Positions 43,101 to 54,403 of a stretch of DNA of 64,000 bases are shown here, one piece after another. Below the pieces are notes generated by a model. The model searched no databases, had not been told where the DNA came from, and saw only the letters and a list, made by a program, of their open reading frames with translations. The position numbers were made by a program, and so were the translations under genes. This DNA comes from Lepidodermella squamata (taxonomy: Eukaryota; Gastrotricha): the NCBI GenBank assembly GCA_047495785.1, contig JBLDXI010000014.1:248001-312000 (forward strand), in the 5' to 3' direction. The number at the start of each line of letters is the position of its first letter. Position 1 is the first letter of the stretch.

Positions 43101-43680
43101 AATTTCTTGAAACTCCACGTTAAATCACGGCTGGTTGTGGTCCCCATTTAGATCAAAGGTTGAATGATTTTAATGAAAAAGTATGCACCCAACCATATGA
43201 ATGGGAGTGGTTAGGTTACGTAATGTTATTAGGGCCACCGATGCAGTCGGATAAGAGAAAGGATATAAGACGGCTCTATAGAATGGCAAGAATTGGAATA
43301 GCTATATTTTGGGAATATTCCGGTTGATCGATTGCGCATACCTCTATATTTATGAATAAAACGCATGGTTATGCTTTGCGGAGCGCTTGCATGCGCGGGT
43401 TAAAAAAACCTAATCGAGTAAACTCTTAGCGCAAGACTCTACGATAGGCCGGGAAGGAGTACGTGCTTGAATAATTTCTTGATAGAAGTGCATAACGAGT
43501 TAATTGATAAACAAAACAAACCATGTTAATTTTAGAAGTACTAAGCCGATACCTATCGTTTTTCATCAGCATAAAACGTTAGACGGTAGTTATAATGCCA
43601 GAGAAGGTCAAAACCAAACTCGAGGCTGCTGTTTAGTGTGCTGGGTAGCGTTTTTCAGTTCTGTCACGATTTTGTTTGAA
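40120..43680. other. Gene-poor region upstream of GPCR receptor 2
   Basis: About 3.5 kb with only short chance-like open frames. An AGT trinucleotide run lies at about 42791-42805. No gene, transposon end or RNA gene could be supported. Its position suggests promoter and distal regulatory DNA of receptor 2. Confidence 0.45.
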
Positions 43681-44089
43681 ACAGTTAATTGAGCAATATG
43701 TTCGATATATTTTGCAACATCGAGTTCTGCGGCAAGAGTTCGCTCGCCGTAGCGTTGGGTAGCGGTCTCAAACCGCAGGTCAATACCGCTGACGCCGGCG
43801 AAGGCGATCACATCGATAGGGTGCGTTTCTTGGGGAAGGTTCAGCGAGGTTCTAAGGGCATAGCCTTGAAGGTCCAAGTTCTAAAACTGCATAAAACTGC
43901 AAACCCTCAAGATCCTTGGAAGCCTCATCCTAAATGGATGAGTTCTCGTGCTAATCAGTATTTCGAGGCGTGGGGCCAGCAAATCATCACGCTAAGTAGC
44001 ATTAATTAAAAATGTCGATTGCGTCAGAGTGTGTCAGAAGTAGTACAGATTTTTCCGACAAAAATACGCGAAAAATATTTTATTTCAGG

Positions 44090-44880
44090 TATTTTTTGGT
44101 CGGAATGATGGCTCGTTTGGTCTTATGCCATTCAAAACAGCGTAATTCGAAGCTGCTAGCGAGAAATCGGACAGCTCCAGCATCGGGCTTGAATTTATTA
44201 GCAAGAAGTTGGGCAAATTTCGAGTCGATGATTTGTTCAAATTATATTTGCGACGCTGAGCAGCAGAAACTGGTCACTGTTACCGATTGCGGTTTTCTCC
44301 GAGTCTACGATTCGAAATTACAGCAAAGACCGGTTATAAACGTGTCGTTGGTCGACCATCCCCTGGTCAGTGTGGCCGTTTTCCCGCCAGGCACGTCGCC
44401 TGGCCCGGTTCCGTTCATCGCAGCCGGGTCGGCGCAGGGTTGGCTGGGCATCGTCGACCTGCTACTGCCGAAAGCGGCGATGGGGAAGGCGTTATGCCTG
44501 GCAACTGCCAGACGAAACACCGGCTAACAGGCCGCTGCTTCGCAACGGGACCGGCAGCACCTGATCTATCGCTATTTTGCCGCGGGATGACGACGCCCCG
44601 CTGCTGGTTTCAGCTGGTCTCGATCGATTCACGCGGGATTTCGACACGTCGTTGCCGAAAAGTGGGCCGATGGCGAAGATTTACACGAATACATAAACCG
44701 AAGACGGTGAAAAGGGCCAAGTACGAGCCGGAGGATGACGCGAACCATTTGCCTGATTTAGTGCTCGGTTCCGATGACGATGACGACGATCAGGGTTCGG
44801 TCGAAGATTACGGCAGTGTTGACTTGGACGATTTTGAAGAAAAAAATCAGCGCGGGAAGCGAAAATTTGGTAGAAGATGA
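44090..44880 (+). pseudogene. WDR74: Decayed WDR74-like (60S ribosome biogenesis) gene
   Basis: WDR74/NSA1-like pieces appear in the right order but in different frames. After a TTTCAG acceptor at 44088 comes FFGRNDGSFGLMPF, broken by a stop. Then, in another frame, QQKLVTVTDCGFLRVYDSKL (compare human WDR74 QKLVTCTGYHQVRVYD) and GWLGIVDL. In a third frame comes PLLVSAGLDRFTRDFD (compare PLLASCGLDRVLRIH), ending in a stop. The end is an acidic/basic tail (LGSDDDDDDQGSVEDYGS, then RGKRKFGRR). At least two frameshifts separate conserved WD blocks, and no short intron I could place restores them. The acceptor suggests a copy that kept introns. Sequence errors in a live gene are the alternative. 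Confidence 0.5.
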
Positions 44881-45102
44881 AATAATGTTGTTCATCGCTA
44901 AATTTGTCAGTCTTTCGCCCCACAATATTATATAGTGCATTGTTAAAAGAATAAAACAACCTTGTTTATTATTCAATCGCTTTTTCATCGTGTAATCTCT
45001 CTTTTAAAAAAAATAGAAGCAAATGAAATGACACAAAAGCCACAAAAATATGCCCCACCGGCTAAAGTGAGGTAGTGTATAAAGACTTTGATTTTCATGT
45101 GG
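44881..45102. other. Short convergent spacer
   Basis: The 3' ends of the WDR74-like remnant (plus strand) and GPCR receptor 3 (minus strand) face each other here. AATAAA occurs near 44950 on the plus strand. Confidence 0.5.
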
Positions 45103-47398
45103 CTAGGAGGACGGCGGCGGTTCTTCGATTTGATGATCACCCTTTTGCGGTTCATCGAGAGGTTCACCAACTTTTGATATTGCCGCCGCATCGATGGCGA
45201 GAGTTGCGGCTTGAACCGAACTATCAGCCATTTCTATACTCGCGTAATCAGGTTTGCCCTTGGGCTCATCATCGGCGAAGGTCACTTTGGAGGCAGGCGA
45301 GTTTGGGGTTTTAAGTAAGCGGTGATTCTCGCTTGCGTTCGAAGTGCTGTTCCGTACCCGATATTCCGTCGGCCGACCAGCTGGATTGAAGCTTGACTGC
45401 AAAAGTCAAACTTGCAATAAGTGATTTTTTGATGACTTTTAAACAAACCCGACGAGCAGTAGACGATGACTCGAAAGAAGACAGGCGGGCTTGAATGGCT
45501 TCGCTACAACAACCGAGATTCCTGAACAGCCGTTTCAGTGATGTGCGCACGTCGCGAAATCTGAAGGCGTAAATGAGCGGGTTAATGGCAGCGTTCGTGT
45601 GAAAGCAAATGAGGCCTGAAATTTCGAAAATTAATATTTCAGGAATGATCGTCGGCAAAAAATTCTTACAAAAGGTGAGTATTCGGATGAAGAACGGCAC
45701 ATTCGCCTCTTTCGTGGCGTCGTCGATTAGAAAATAGACAAGCATAGGTGTCCAAGAGAGCAGTGAGGACACGATGAGCAAGCTCGTCGTCACGACGGAT
45801 TTGCGCAGAAACTGGCGGGTGCTGCTTGATGAATTTGAACGACCGAGACCGCTCGTGGACGGCGCCATCGAGGATCGTTGGATTTGCTGCTGAGCAATTT
45901 CCGCATTTACACATCTATTTATGAAAATTAAACAGAACGACATGAAGAGATTCTTGCGAATATTATCAGCGAACTAACGCGAAAATGTGACTAGCGCACA
46001 TGAAGCAGATGATGACTGTGATCAAACCGCAGGCAAAATATTGACTAGCATCGCTTTCCTGCACCCCGAAAAAGGCCAGAAATGCTGCTATAGAACCAGC
46101 GAGGATGACCGACAGGCAAATGGCGGCGATAGCTGCTCGTTTCATGAAAGGCTTTTCGTAAGAGTATGGCTGAAATTCAGGGAAAAGAAATAGTCATTAA
46201 ATATTACAAAAAAGCGCAGAAAAGGACGATAAAAAAAGCGAAATGCCAACTCAAGTTTTAATTACACCCTGAAATCGCATTGGAAATAACTAACTTGATT
46301 GGGTTGATCGAACCAATTCATAACGTTCTGTCCCTAAACGAGACAACAAAAATTACAGCTTTCTTGAAATCATCGACAATCGAGACTCCCACCGCTACCC
46401 CGATAATTTTTTCCCGAAATTGCAAGGTGTAATGTTGAAACTAAGCTATTAGAAAGAGCAAAAATTACCTTGGCAAGAGCTATGAACATGTCTACGGCGA
46501 GTCCGAGTAAGCTGAGAGCTGACAGTAGCCAAGACATTTGCCAGACGGCGATTAACCCCAGCTGGCCAGCCCCGCCAAGTAGACTGCCGTCAATTCTTCG
46601 CAGCAGTGCAGTCAAACTGACAACCGTATCAGCAACCGACATGAGAATCAGGATGAGATGGCGCGAAACTTTGCGCGGCATCGTTACCACTGAGGCTAGG
46701 GCAATGGTGTTGAAAACGAGGGCAATTGCGACGAGCACCGAAGCGACGCATAGGTAGACATAAAAAAGTCGCTGGTTTTCGGCGTTCATCCGGCCGAAAA
46801 TCAGCCCGTCTATGCACGAGTCCGGGCCGCCCTCTGCGGCTCCATTTGTCACGGTGATGCAAGCGCTGCTGATTTCATCGGGCGAGGCTGTGTAGTCGTC
46901 CGGGCACGTGAATCCGTGCCTCGCCAAAGTTTGGCAGTACAAGTTCACATAGTAGCTTTCATCGAGCGTCACATTGTTAAATGGCTCTTCGGTTGCATCC
47001 GGGTAGGCAGAATTGCGAAAAACAGGCTGCGGCGTTGTTGTAGACCCTTGAGATGCGGCTGCGATGAACTCTGACGATTCTGAATTGATAAACAGCAAAC
47101 TGCGGTCACCTGACTCGAACTCAGCGAATGCCGAACCGAATTGCTGCGATGATGATGATGATGAAGAAAGATCGGTGATTTCGCGGCGGCTTCGCCATAA
47201 CCAGGCGGCGGCGTAGTCGTCGTCGTTGCCACGGTGTGTTGGCGCAGCTGTCGCGTTGCTTTTTCTTATATTATTATTTGCAGTATTATTTTGTTGAACT
47301 CTGATATGTGAAGCATTGAAATTCGCTGCGCTGACGGCAGCGGAAGTCGCCAGCCGCGCCAATGAAAACAACGCCGGGCTGGCATTCGATCTTTTCAT
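45103..47398 (-). CDS. Class A GPCR, receptor 3, with a long Ser/Asn-rich N-terminus
   Basis: Exons 47398-46469, 46169-45975, 45889-about 45670, 45615-45449 and 45396-45103 join in phase to give about 601 aa; introns range from 52 to 299 nt. The first roughly 200 residues are extracellular, rich in Ser, Asn, Ala and Thr with several N-glycosylation sequons. TM1 FYVYLCVASVLVAIALVFNT, TM2 HLILILMSVADTVVSL, TM3 LLGLAVDMFIALAKPYSY (DMF in place of DRY), TM4 and TM5 (FACGLITVIICFMCASHIFA) follow. TM6 is LLIVSSLLSWTPMLVYFLI and TM7 TNAAINPLIYAFRFRDVR. The NPLIYAFRxxDVR ending is typical of class A receptors. The C-tail is about 140 residues, acidic and Ser-rich. The missing Arg of DRY raises the question of unusual coupling. 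Not closely related to receptors 1 and 2. Confidence 0.8.
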
Positions 47399-50197
47399 GC
47401 TGCCATTAACCTATTATTCAATTGAAAGATTCTCACAGCTGTAATAATGCAAGGCACTGCCTGCTGCTGCTAGCGCCTACAAAACCAGGGGAGAAAAAGA
47501 AAAATTTGCAAATTGAGACACGAGAGAAAAAATATTACGACACATACACAGACCATATAACTCGGGCGATGTTCATATAAATTCAATAACCCTCGGCCCG
47601 GATATGATACCCGAAATCGATGCGGCGAATAAAACTGATAAGTATATATAGAGACCATCGAGGCGTGTAAAAGATGAGGCCCGGCCAATTACATGAAAAA
47701 ATACGTCGAATTATTTTCCAACGCAGCGCGAATTCATTAAGGTGGCCGCGTCTCACCTGCACATTTTTTGGTTTTGCAAGGCGTGAAAATAAATAAACAA
47801 TCTCTGCGAATAATAATAATCATTTTCAAGAAGAAATTCGTTCGCCTTACCCGGCTGTTTTCTTTCCCATAATAGAATATCATATCACGCGGTAATGTTA
47901 TAGGGAACCCAAAGGGAAATCTGCGCAAATTTTGATATAGATGTGGGATAAATAATCGAATGGCTTAGACATCTCAATTTTCTTTCGTCCCGCCGAACGA
48001 GCGCGACTATCGATTGGAACTGACACGTTCGATAGGGCAGCGGGATGGATGAGCGTAAAATCACTGTTGATTAAGGTCCTGTTTTGCTAAATAATTATGA
48101 AATAAATACACGCCCAATGTGTTTAGAGCGACACCACATTTCCAAGTGCGCCTCGCCTCACAGATTAGTACTGGCATTAAAAAAAAATAAACGAGATGTC
48201 TATGCTTATGCACTTCGATTTTCGGCCTTAATGTGTTCGCAACTTGCCACAACATCGGCAGCGCTCGAGGCGTTTTATAGACCGTTAATTTCAGCTGTGG
48301 TACGTGGCGTGCAAGTTAGCTTAGTTTGAGTAAACATTGCAGCCATTGTTAATACAGAAGATAAAAAGTGTTTAGCGAAACTTAATTATTGATACATCAA
48401 AGCCTATGAGTTCCCATCAGCTCGGGCAATACATATTTGTTCCCACCAAAAAACCCGGGGAGACATTATGTGAGCTGCGCTTTTGCTCACGTTCTGTGAA
48501 TCAGCTTTGTTTACGGCGCCTCTCAAGGTTCACGAATGAAAGAAATTCCGTTGTAAAGGAAATAAAGTTGCGAAAAGCAGAAGTGTTCCAATTTGTAATC
48601 TACACGCCATCAAAAGAAAACTACTGAAGCGTAAGGTAAATCATAAAAAGTCAGCAGCCTTTTTTCATTTGCAATTAATTTCAAACCATGAGCTTAAAAA
48701 AGTTATCAAACACCAGACAAAATCACCATAAAAGCTTGTGAAATCCTCTTAATTAGGGCTCTGTGAGTACCTAATTTACCGATTATCGAAATTTATCTGA
48801 ATTCATGCTCCAAAACGGAATAACGGAATTTTCGGGGTTAATAAAACAGTTATCGACCAGAACAGGGCGAATGAGGCTTCTTATTTTTTTCACCTGCCAT
48901 GCGACAATAGAGCTAAAATGTATCTTCTTTGTTCGTATATGCTGCCAAGTGTCGGGTAAGGAATCGAGTTACTTATTAAATGGGCGTGTATGGTGTTTTG
49001 CCCCTAAACATTGGAGGACATTGTGCGTGACATAGAGGAATATGGCTTTTTGAGCAAGGCAAACAATTCATATATGGTAAAGCATGAATATCGCTCATAA
49101 ATAATATGCATTTATTGCTACGAAATGGTAATAACAATAATCGCAATAATCAATCGAGTTATTTTGCCGTTGCTGGTGCATGATTATATCTTGTTAAAAA
49201 ACAAGCGCCTGGTATAGGATTACATGCTGGGATAAATGTCGCCGCGATGATAAGTACACATTAATATGGGTCAAAGTAATTCGCAGCTAAAATGCTGATC
49301 TCGTGACTGATCGCTGAGGAAATTTACCTTGTTATTTCGCTTTTTCCTGCTTCTTCGATCGCTCCTGCTGAAATGAGCGAATAATAACTCCATACTCGTA
49401 AAGCGAAGAAGCGAGATGAAAATCTATAGACTATGGTGAAAGACATCTTAGATACTGCAATGCCAAATTCGGTGCAAATTTTGGGTATTTTACGTTCAAT
49501 TATCCCAAATATTTGCTCTCACCTGTGATCCTATGCTGAGGCTATAATTGGAGGTATAATACCTATAGGTTCTCCCGATAAAGATAGCTCCATCTAAAAA
49601 ACTGGGCAACGATAGTTCAACTTCGGATGAAAGATGAATATGAGAAGTTAAATTTATCTCTGCGCCAAGCTGTTCGATTGTTTATTTATTGTTCATGTCA
49701 TCATTTGATTTTCGATTTTTTCAATTACAGTGTTGTTTTTAAGCAGAAGGCGTATGGCTGAAGAGCTTTTTAGATCCTTTCTCGATATTGGTTCAGCTAC
49801 TGATTGTCATCATTCGCAAGAAGCTTCTGTAATTTCAAGTCTGTCCTAAAAATGCGGTGTGGCGTGAAAGGCTAAAATATTGAACGCAGGTATATTGCAT
49901 TTCAGGATTATTGCTTGAGGATTATGTATCTACTACGATCGCTCTACGCCCCTGCTCACCTGTGTGCATTTTATTCGACGCGTGGAGTGCGTCGTGCCGC
50001 TTATTTTCTGCTCGTAAAAATTGTAAACAACAACACCCACAACACATTCATTCACAGTTTTTTATACGATTATAAGAACGGATTGCTTCTATTATGAAAG
50101 GGCCTGACAGCATAGCCAGCAATATTTGATGTAAACTCGTTATAGCACCATTTATAATTGAATACGACATGTGACTGGGACGTAGCTTCGGCTGTAA
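47399..50197. other. Gene-poor region between two divergent genes
   Basis: About 2.8 kb between the starts of receptor 3 (minus) and the Patched-related gene (plus), AT-rich with short open frames only. No motif or repeat strong enough to name. Promoters of both genes must lie here. Confidence 0.45.
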
Positions 50198-53140
50198 ATG
50201 GCCAGTCACCCTAACGAAGATGTCCCGGCGACACCGATTCGAACACGTCGAAAATGCTGCCGACTTGTCGAACTGAGCTCCTTCATCCAAAAAGGCGTGC
50301 AGTGGGTTTTCGGGGCTTACGGATATTTTATGGGTCGATTTCCATACGTCACCCTTCTCATTGGTCTGGCAATCGGTTTCGGTTGTGCCTCGGGCTTGGC
50401 CAAAATCCAACTGAAACCAATATCAGAGAATGACTTTTTAGATCCTGAATCCAAATTTATTGGCGATGCTAGTTTTGTTTACTACTTCCGTGACAAGTGC
50501 CCTTGCAATCCTCAAACCACAACTTCAACGATCCCAACATCGACCCGAGTGAAAAGGTCCATCGCGAACAATAGATTTACCTGCTCGAATCCGGAAAATG
50601 TAGGCAAAAACTGCCGTTGCCACATTTTGAACGTGGCCTACGTTTTCTCTGGTTGCTCTGGCGAGAAGTGCCAATCGTCAAATAAGTACGGCTTCGTTGA
50701 TATCCAAGCTTTCGATAACTTACTTCGAACTGAACAATATTTGCGGGAGAAAATCAACCTCGGAGCTTTGGGTTACACGGAATTTAACCTGAAAGACCTG
50801 TGCCAACGCGAGGATAATCGAAATGCCAGCTCACCATGTAAAGATTGGCGGATAGAATCGCTCAACTCAAGCGACCTACGGCTAGCTTTATCAATACACG
50901 CTCTGCCATTTCCCTATATTGCTAATACAAAGGTGCTAACTCAAGTCGCGGGTGGAGTCAAGTTGACAAGCTTTAGCCAGGGTGATCCTTGGGCGACGTC
51001 TGTCACAACAATTCGATCAAGTTTCGTCATCTGCTACGCCTCAACTGACAAAAACTACGACCTTTTCAAACAATGGGTGGCTCTAGTTGATAAAGACTTG
51101 GATCTTCAGAATACGATTCGATTTGGGCCTGTTGGCATTACCGTGAGATGGCAATTCACAGACCGCATGGTTGACTACAGTCAAAACATTCTATTCGGAC
51201 TCATCCCGAAATTTCTAGCGACAATTATCGCAGTGGCTCTGTGGGCCTCAGTTGCGATGATAGGCGATGACCCTGTCAGGTCTAAAATGTGGCTAGGTTC
51301 GATAGGCATCACTTCGACTCTTCTAGCCTCAGCCGCTGGAATAGGATTCATGGCGTATTTGGGCTACAAATTTTCCTATTCATGCGCTGGCGTTCCCTTT
51401 TTAATCCTTGCTATCGGGCTCGACGATATGTTTGTACTTCTAACCGAATTCAGAGCAACCTCGGCGGCGGATAACCTCGCGAAGAGAATGTCCCAGACAA
51501 TGCGAAATGCCGGGACAGCGATCTTCATCACAGCTTCGACCAACATTGTCGCTGAGGCAGTGGGTTCAAAAGCTCAGTTCGAAATTATAGCCGAATTCAC
51601 CCTATACACTTTGGTTTTGATGGCATTTGACTTCGTCCTTCAAATTACAATTTTCGCGTCTTCGCTAGCTCTCGTTGCTATGGCTGAATCCCAAAACAGG
51701 CATTCTTGCTGCTGTTGCATAAAACTACCCAGTCGACTGCCTCAAGGTAAAACTGATTTTTTTTTAATTTCCCATACTCATTCGCTTTGTCTTACAGTCT
51801 ACTTTGAAAAGTCGACTACCTCCCTGATCTGCTGTTCCGCATTGGTTGCTTCGAAAAATGACGAGTCAACGCTGAAGAAGTTTGCTGAAAGCTATGCTAG
51901 AATCTTGATTCGATCTCCTGTTCGGAATTTTGCTATTCTCGCCTATATCGGCTACATCTGCCTATGCACCTACGGCGTGATGAGCTTACATTACGGCATG
52001 AGGTCGAAAAATTTAGCACCCAACTGGTCCCCTGAGGCCAAGTTTCTGGATGTCAACGAGGTGGCATTCAACAATTATCGAGAGGTCAGAGTTTATTTCG
52101 GAAATGGCGGCTTGTTGATAGACTATTGGAACCCGGAAACTCAGCGAGACATCGAAGTTATTTTCCGGAAGCTCGAGACTAGCGGTTACTTCCACTTGAA
52201 TATGACGAGATGGTGGCTTCGAGAATATCTAAACTACCTGAATAGCGAACGAGAAAACTTAGCGGAAGCTATTAAAGGAAATCGTGAGCTATTTTGGGAC
52301 ACCCTATACGATGACTACGCCAAGGCTAAGAATCGCCAATGGCTTTTGGACGATGATGTCATAAATTGTGTCTACGATCGACGGCATGTTTGCAAAACAC
52401 GTGGTCACGTGATCGCTGTGGATATGACCACCTATGAGCGGCAAACATCGGCATGGAGATTGGCCAGACAGCTAGAGGAAAAATATAGGAAATACGATCT
52501 AAGAATTTTCGACGAGGATTACGGGTATTTTGTACCTTTTTCTCATATTTTTAATCAATTTATATGGTATAAAGGCAATACGAAATGAAGCGAAACACGA
52601 TTTACATATCGGTCTACTACATTTTGATAACTATTGCCAGTGCTGTTGGAGTCGGTAAGTTTCGAATGTGGCTAATTTTTCTAAAAAATTCCCGTTTTTT
52701 TTCCTACTTCTTCAGCTTTCTTCATGGTTCCGAACCTGGTTCTAATTTTGTACATAACATTAATGTTGTTATCCGAAGTATTCGGCCTCATCGGTGTTAT
52801 GCCTTACGTTGGGGTCGACCTCGATCTGGTCTCACTGACAATGCTCATCATCAACGTCGGTTATTCCGTCGACTTCATCATGCACCTTGCTTACGAATTT
52901 TTAATCACCGGCGGCAACACTCGGCGGCAAAAGGCCGAGCATGCCTTGACAGGCGTCGCGCATTCGCTGATACCAGCAGGCATCGGAACCGTCATGTCCG
53001 TTTTGGCGTTGGCAACGACTGGCTCTTACATCTATTCAGTCTACTTCCTCTCGCTAACAATTGCCGTCGTCATCTCTGCCCTTCATTCTCTGATTTTTAT
53101 GCCTGTTTTGCTTTCATTTTTCGGCCCGATGACTGTATAA
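50198..53140 (+). CDS. Patched-related (PTR/PTCHD-type) sterol-sensing-domain membrane protein
   Basis: Exons 50198-51746, 51798-52531, 52591-52654 and 52716-53140 join through introns of 51, 59 and 61 nt in consistent phase to give 923 aa. The architecture is RND/Patched. TM1 (VTLLIGLAIGFGCASGLA) is followed by a Cys-rich extracellular loop. The sterol-sensing block (ILFGLIPKFLATIIAVALW, then GFMAYLGYKFSYSCAGVPFL) contains ILAIGLDDMFVLLTEF, the GxxxDD motif essential in Patched-type transport. After a second extracellular loop, the C-terminal TM bundle carries INVGYSVDFIMHLAYEFL, the second GxxxD. Patched-related proteins are strongly expanded in nematodes, where they act in moulting, cuticle lipid and sterol handling. 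All conserved acidic residues are present, so an active transporter is expected. Phytochelatin synthase lies 400 bp downstream on the same strand. Confidence 0.9.
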
Positions 53141-53539
53141 AATTCAGAGAATCTCCAACAAAACGTTGCATAGCAAAAGCTTTACTGAGCAAATTTTGAT
53201 AAATCGGAGATTATTTTTTCAGCATGCGTCAAGTTGTCCTATCTACAAAACTAATAGAATACTTGATAGGCAATTGGTACATCTCTCCCCCAATTATAAT
53301 AGCTCAGTCTCAGTTTTATTGCACCAGACAAGCACCCGCATTTCACGATACAAAATATTTCGCACGGGAATTTTCTAGGTAGTTAAGACTTCTTGCTTCA
53401 TTTCCCCGTTCGCAACTGATACCGCATTTCCAGAGTCGATAAGGATGCGATATCAAGGGCTAAAAAATGGCAGAGGTTTAACTCTAACAGAAAATTGTCC
53501 CCAAGTTTTCAACTCAACCAGCAGTTTTACTGATTCGTT
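53141..53539. other. Intergenic spacer upstream of phytochelatin synthase
   Basis: A 399-bp stretch between two plus-strand genes: 3' UTR of the Patched-related gene and the presumptive phytochelatin synthase promoter. I see no copy of the metal-response core TGCRCNC strong enough to report. Confidence 0.45.
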
Positions 53540-54403
53540 ATGATACAGCAGTATTCTTTCTTCGCAGTAGCCTTGGTGGGCCATCTATTTATTGCTTCGG
53601 CCAAGTCAGGTGGCTTTCCCTGCAAAGATGGTTACTGCGCCTTGGATGACGATGGCACAGAAAGAGCAAATCTGATTGCGCTGAACTCGACGAGAGGCTT
53701 CAAGCTGCTCACCGATGGCAGGACTCACGATTTTTTCCAGATGATGAATAATTTCGAAACACAGATTGAGGCGGATAAATGCGGCTTCGGAACAATGGCG
53801 ACTATCCTAAACTCCATGCACATTTACAAGCCTCAACTGTACTGTGTTGATGTCGACAAGCCAAGTGATTGCTTTCACCGTTTCAGGCAGGATAACTGGC
53901 TGACAGACCCGTGCATCAACTCGATAAAACCGACCAACTGTGAAGATAGGGGCTTGACTCTGGCTGAAATGGCTGCAATATATCGCACGTGTTTCAAATT
54001 GAAAGTAACCGAGCATTCTAACAAAGATACGTCGAATAGTACGTACAAGGAACTTTTCCGGCAATCATTCAAGGCGAACGTGTTTCTTGCTGCCAACTAT
54101 AACCGTGCGAAGATCTACCAGTCAGGAGGTGGTCACTGGAGTCCAATAGCAGCTTATAACGTTGAATCCGATAGGGTGCTAGTTCTAGACGTAGCCCGGT
54201 ACAAATACCCGCCTGTATGGGTGAAAACTACCGATATGATCGACGCGTTGGACGCTAACCGTGGCCTTCTGGAAATATTCGGGCCATCTTACCCCGAGAA
54301 GGTCAGCATCGAGTGTTCATCGGCCCCATCCTACCGAAAAACTCACTCAGCGAAAATTGTGACTGGAGCCATTTCCTTATTAGCGATGGTGATGTGCTTC
54401 TAA
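53540..54403 (+). CDS. PCS: Phytochelatin synthase with signal peptide and hydrophobic C-terminus
   Basis: An intronless gene of 287 aa. The catalytic papain-like core is unmistakable: FETQIEADKCGFGTMATILN carries Cys81, GGGHWSPIAAY carries His199, and LVLDVARYKYPPVWV carries Asp217, matching the Cys-His-Asp triad of plant PCS1. Such enzymes join gamma-Glu-Cys units of glutathione into metal-binding phytochelatins (cadmium tolerance) and can also cleave glutathione conjugates. Two features are unusual. The N-terminus is a signal peptide (SFFAVALVGHLFIASAKS). The C-terminus ends in a hydrophobic IVTGAISLLAMVMCF after small residues, as in GPI-anchored proteins. The Cys-rich C-terminal regulatory domain of plant and C. 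elegans enzymes is absent. Extra cysteines (28, 33, 102, 111, 125, 134) could form disulfides. A secreted or membrane-tethered enzyme is inferred. Confidence 0.9.
   Translation: MIQQYSFFAVALVGHLFIASAKSGGFPCKDGYCALDDDGTERANLIALNSTRGFKLLTDGRTHDFFQMMNNFETQIEADKCGFGTMATILNSMHIYKPQLYCVDVDKPSDCFHRFRQDNWLTDPCINSIKPTNCEDRGLTLAEMAAIYRTCFKLKVTEHSNKDTSNSTYKELFRQSFKANVFLAANYNRAKIYQSGGGHWSPIAAYNVESDRVLVLDVARYKYPPVWVKTTDMIDALDANRGLLEIFGPSYPEKVSIECSSAPSYRKTHSAKIVTGAISLLAMVMCF

Noticed and set aside
43608-44009. Overlapping plus and minus frames left of the WDR74-like remnant
   Set aside because: Could be an upstream exon of the decayed gene, but I could not match it to WDR74 or any other family.
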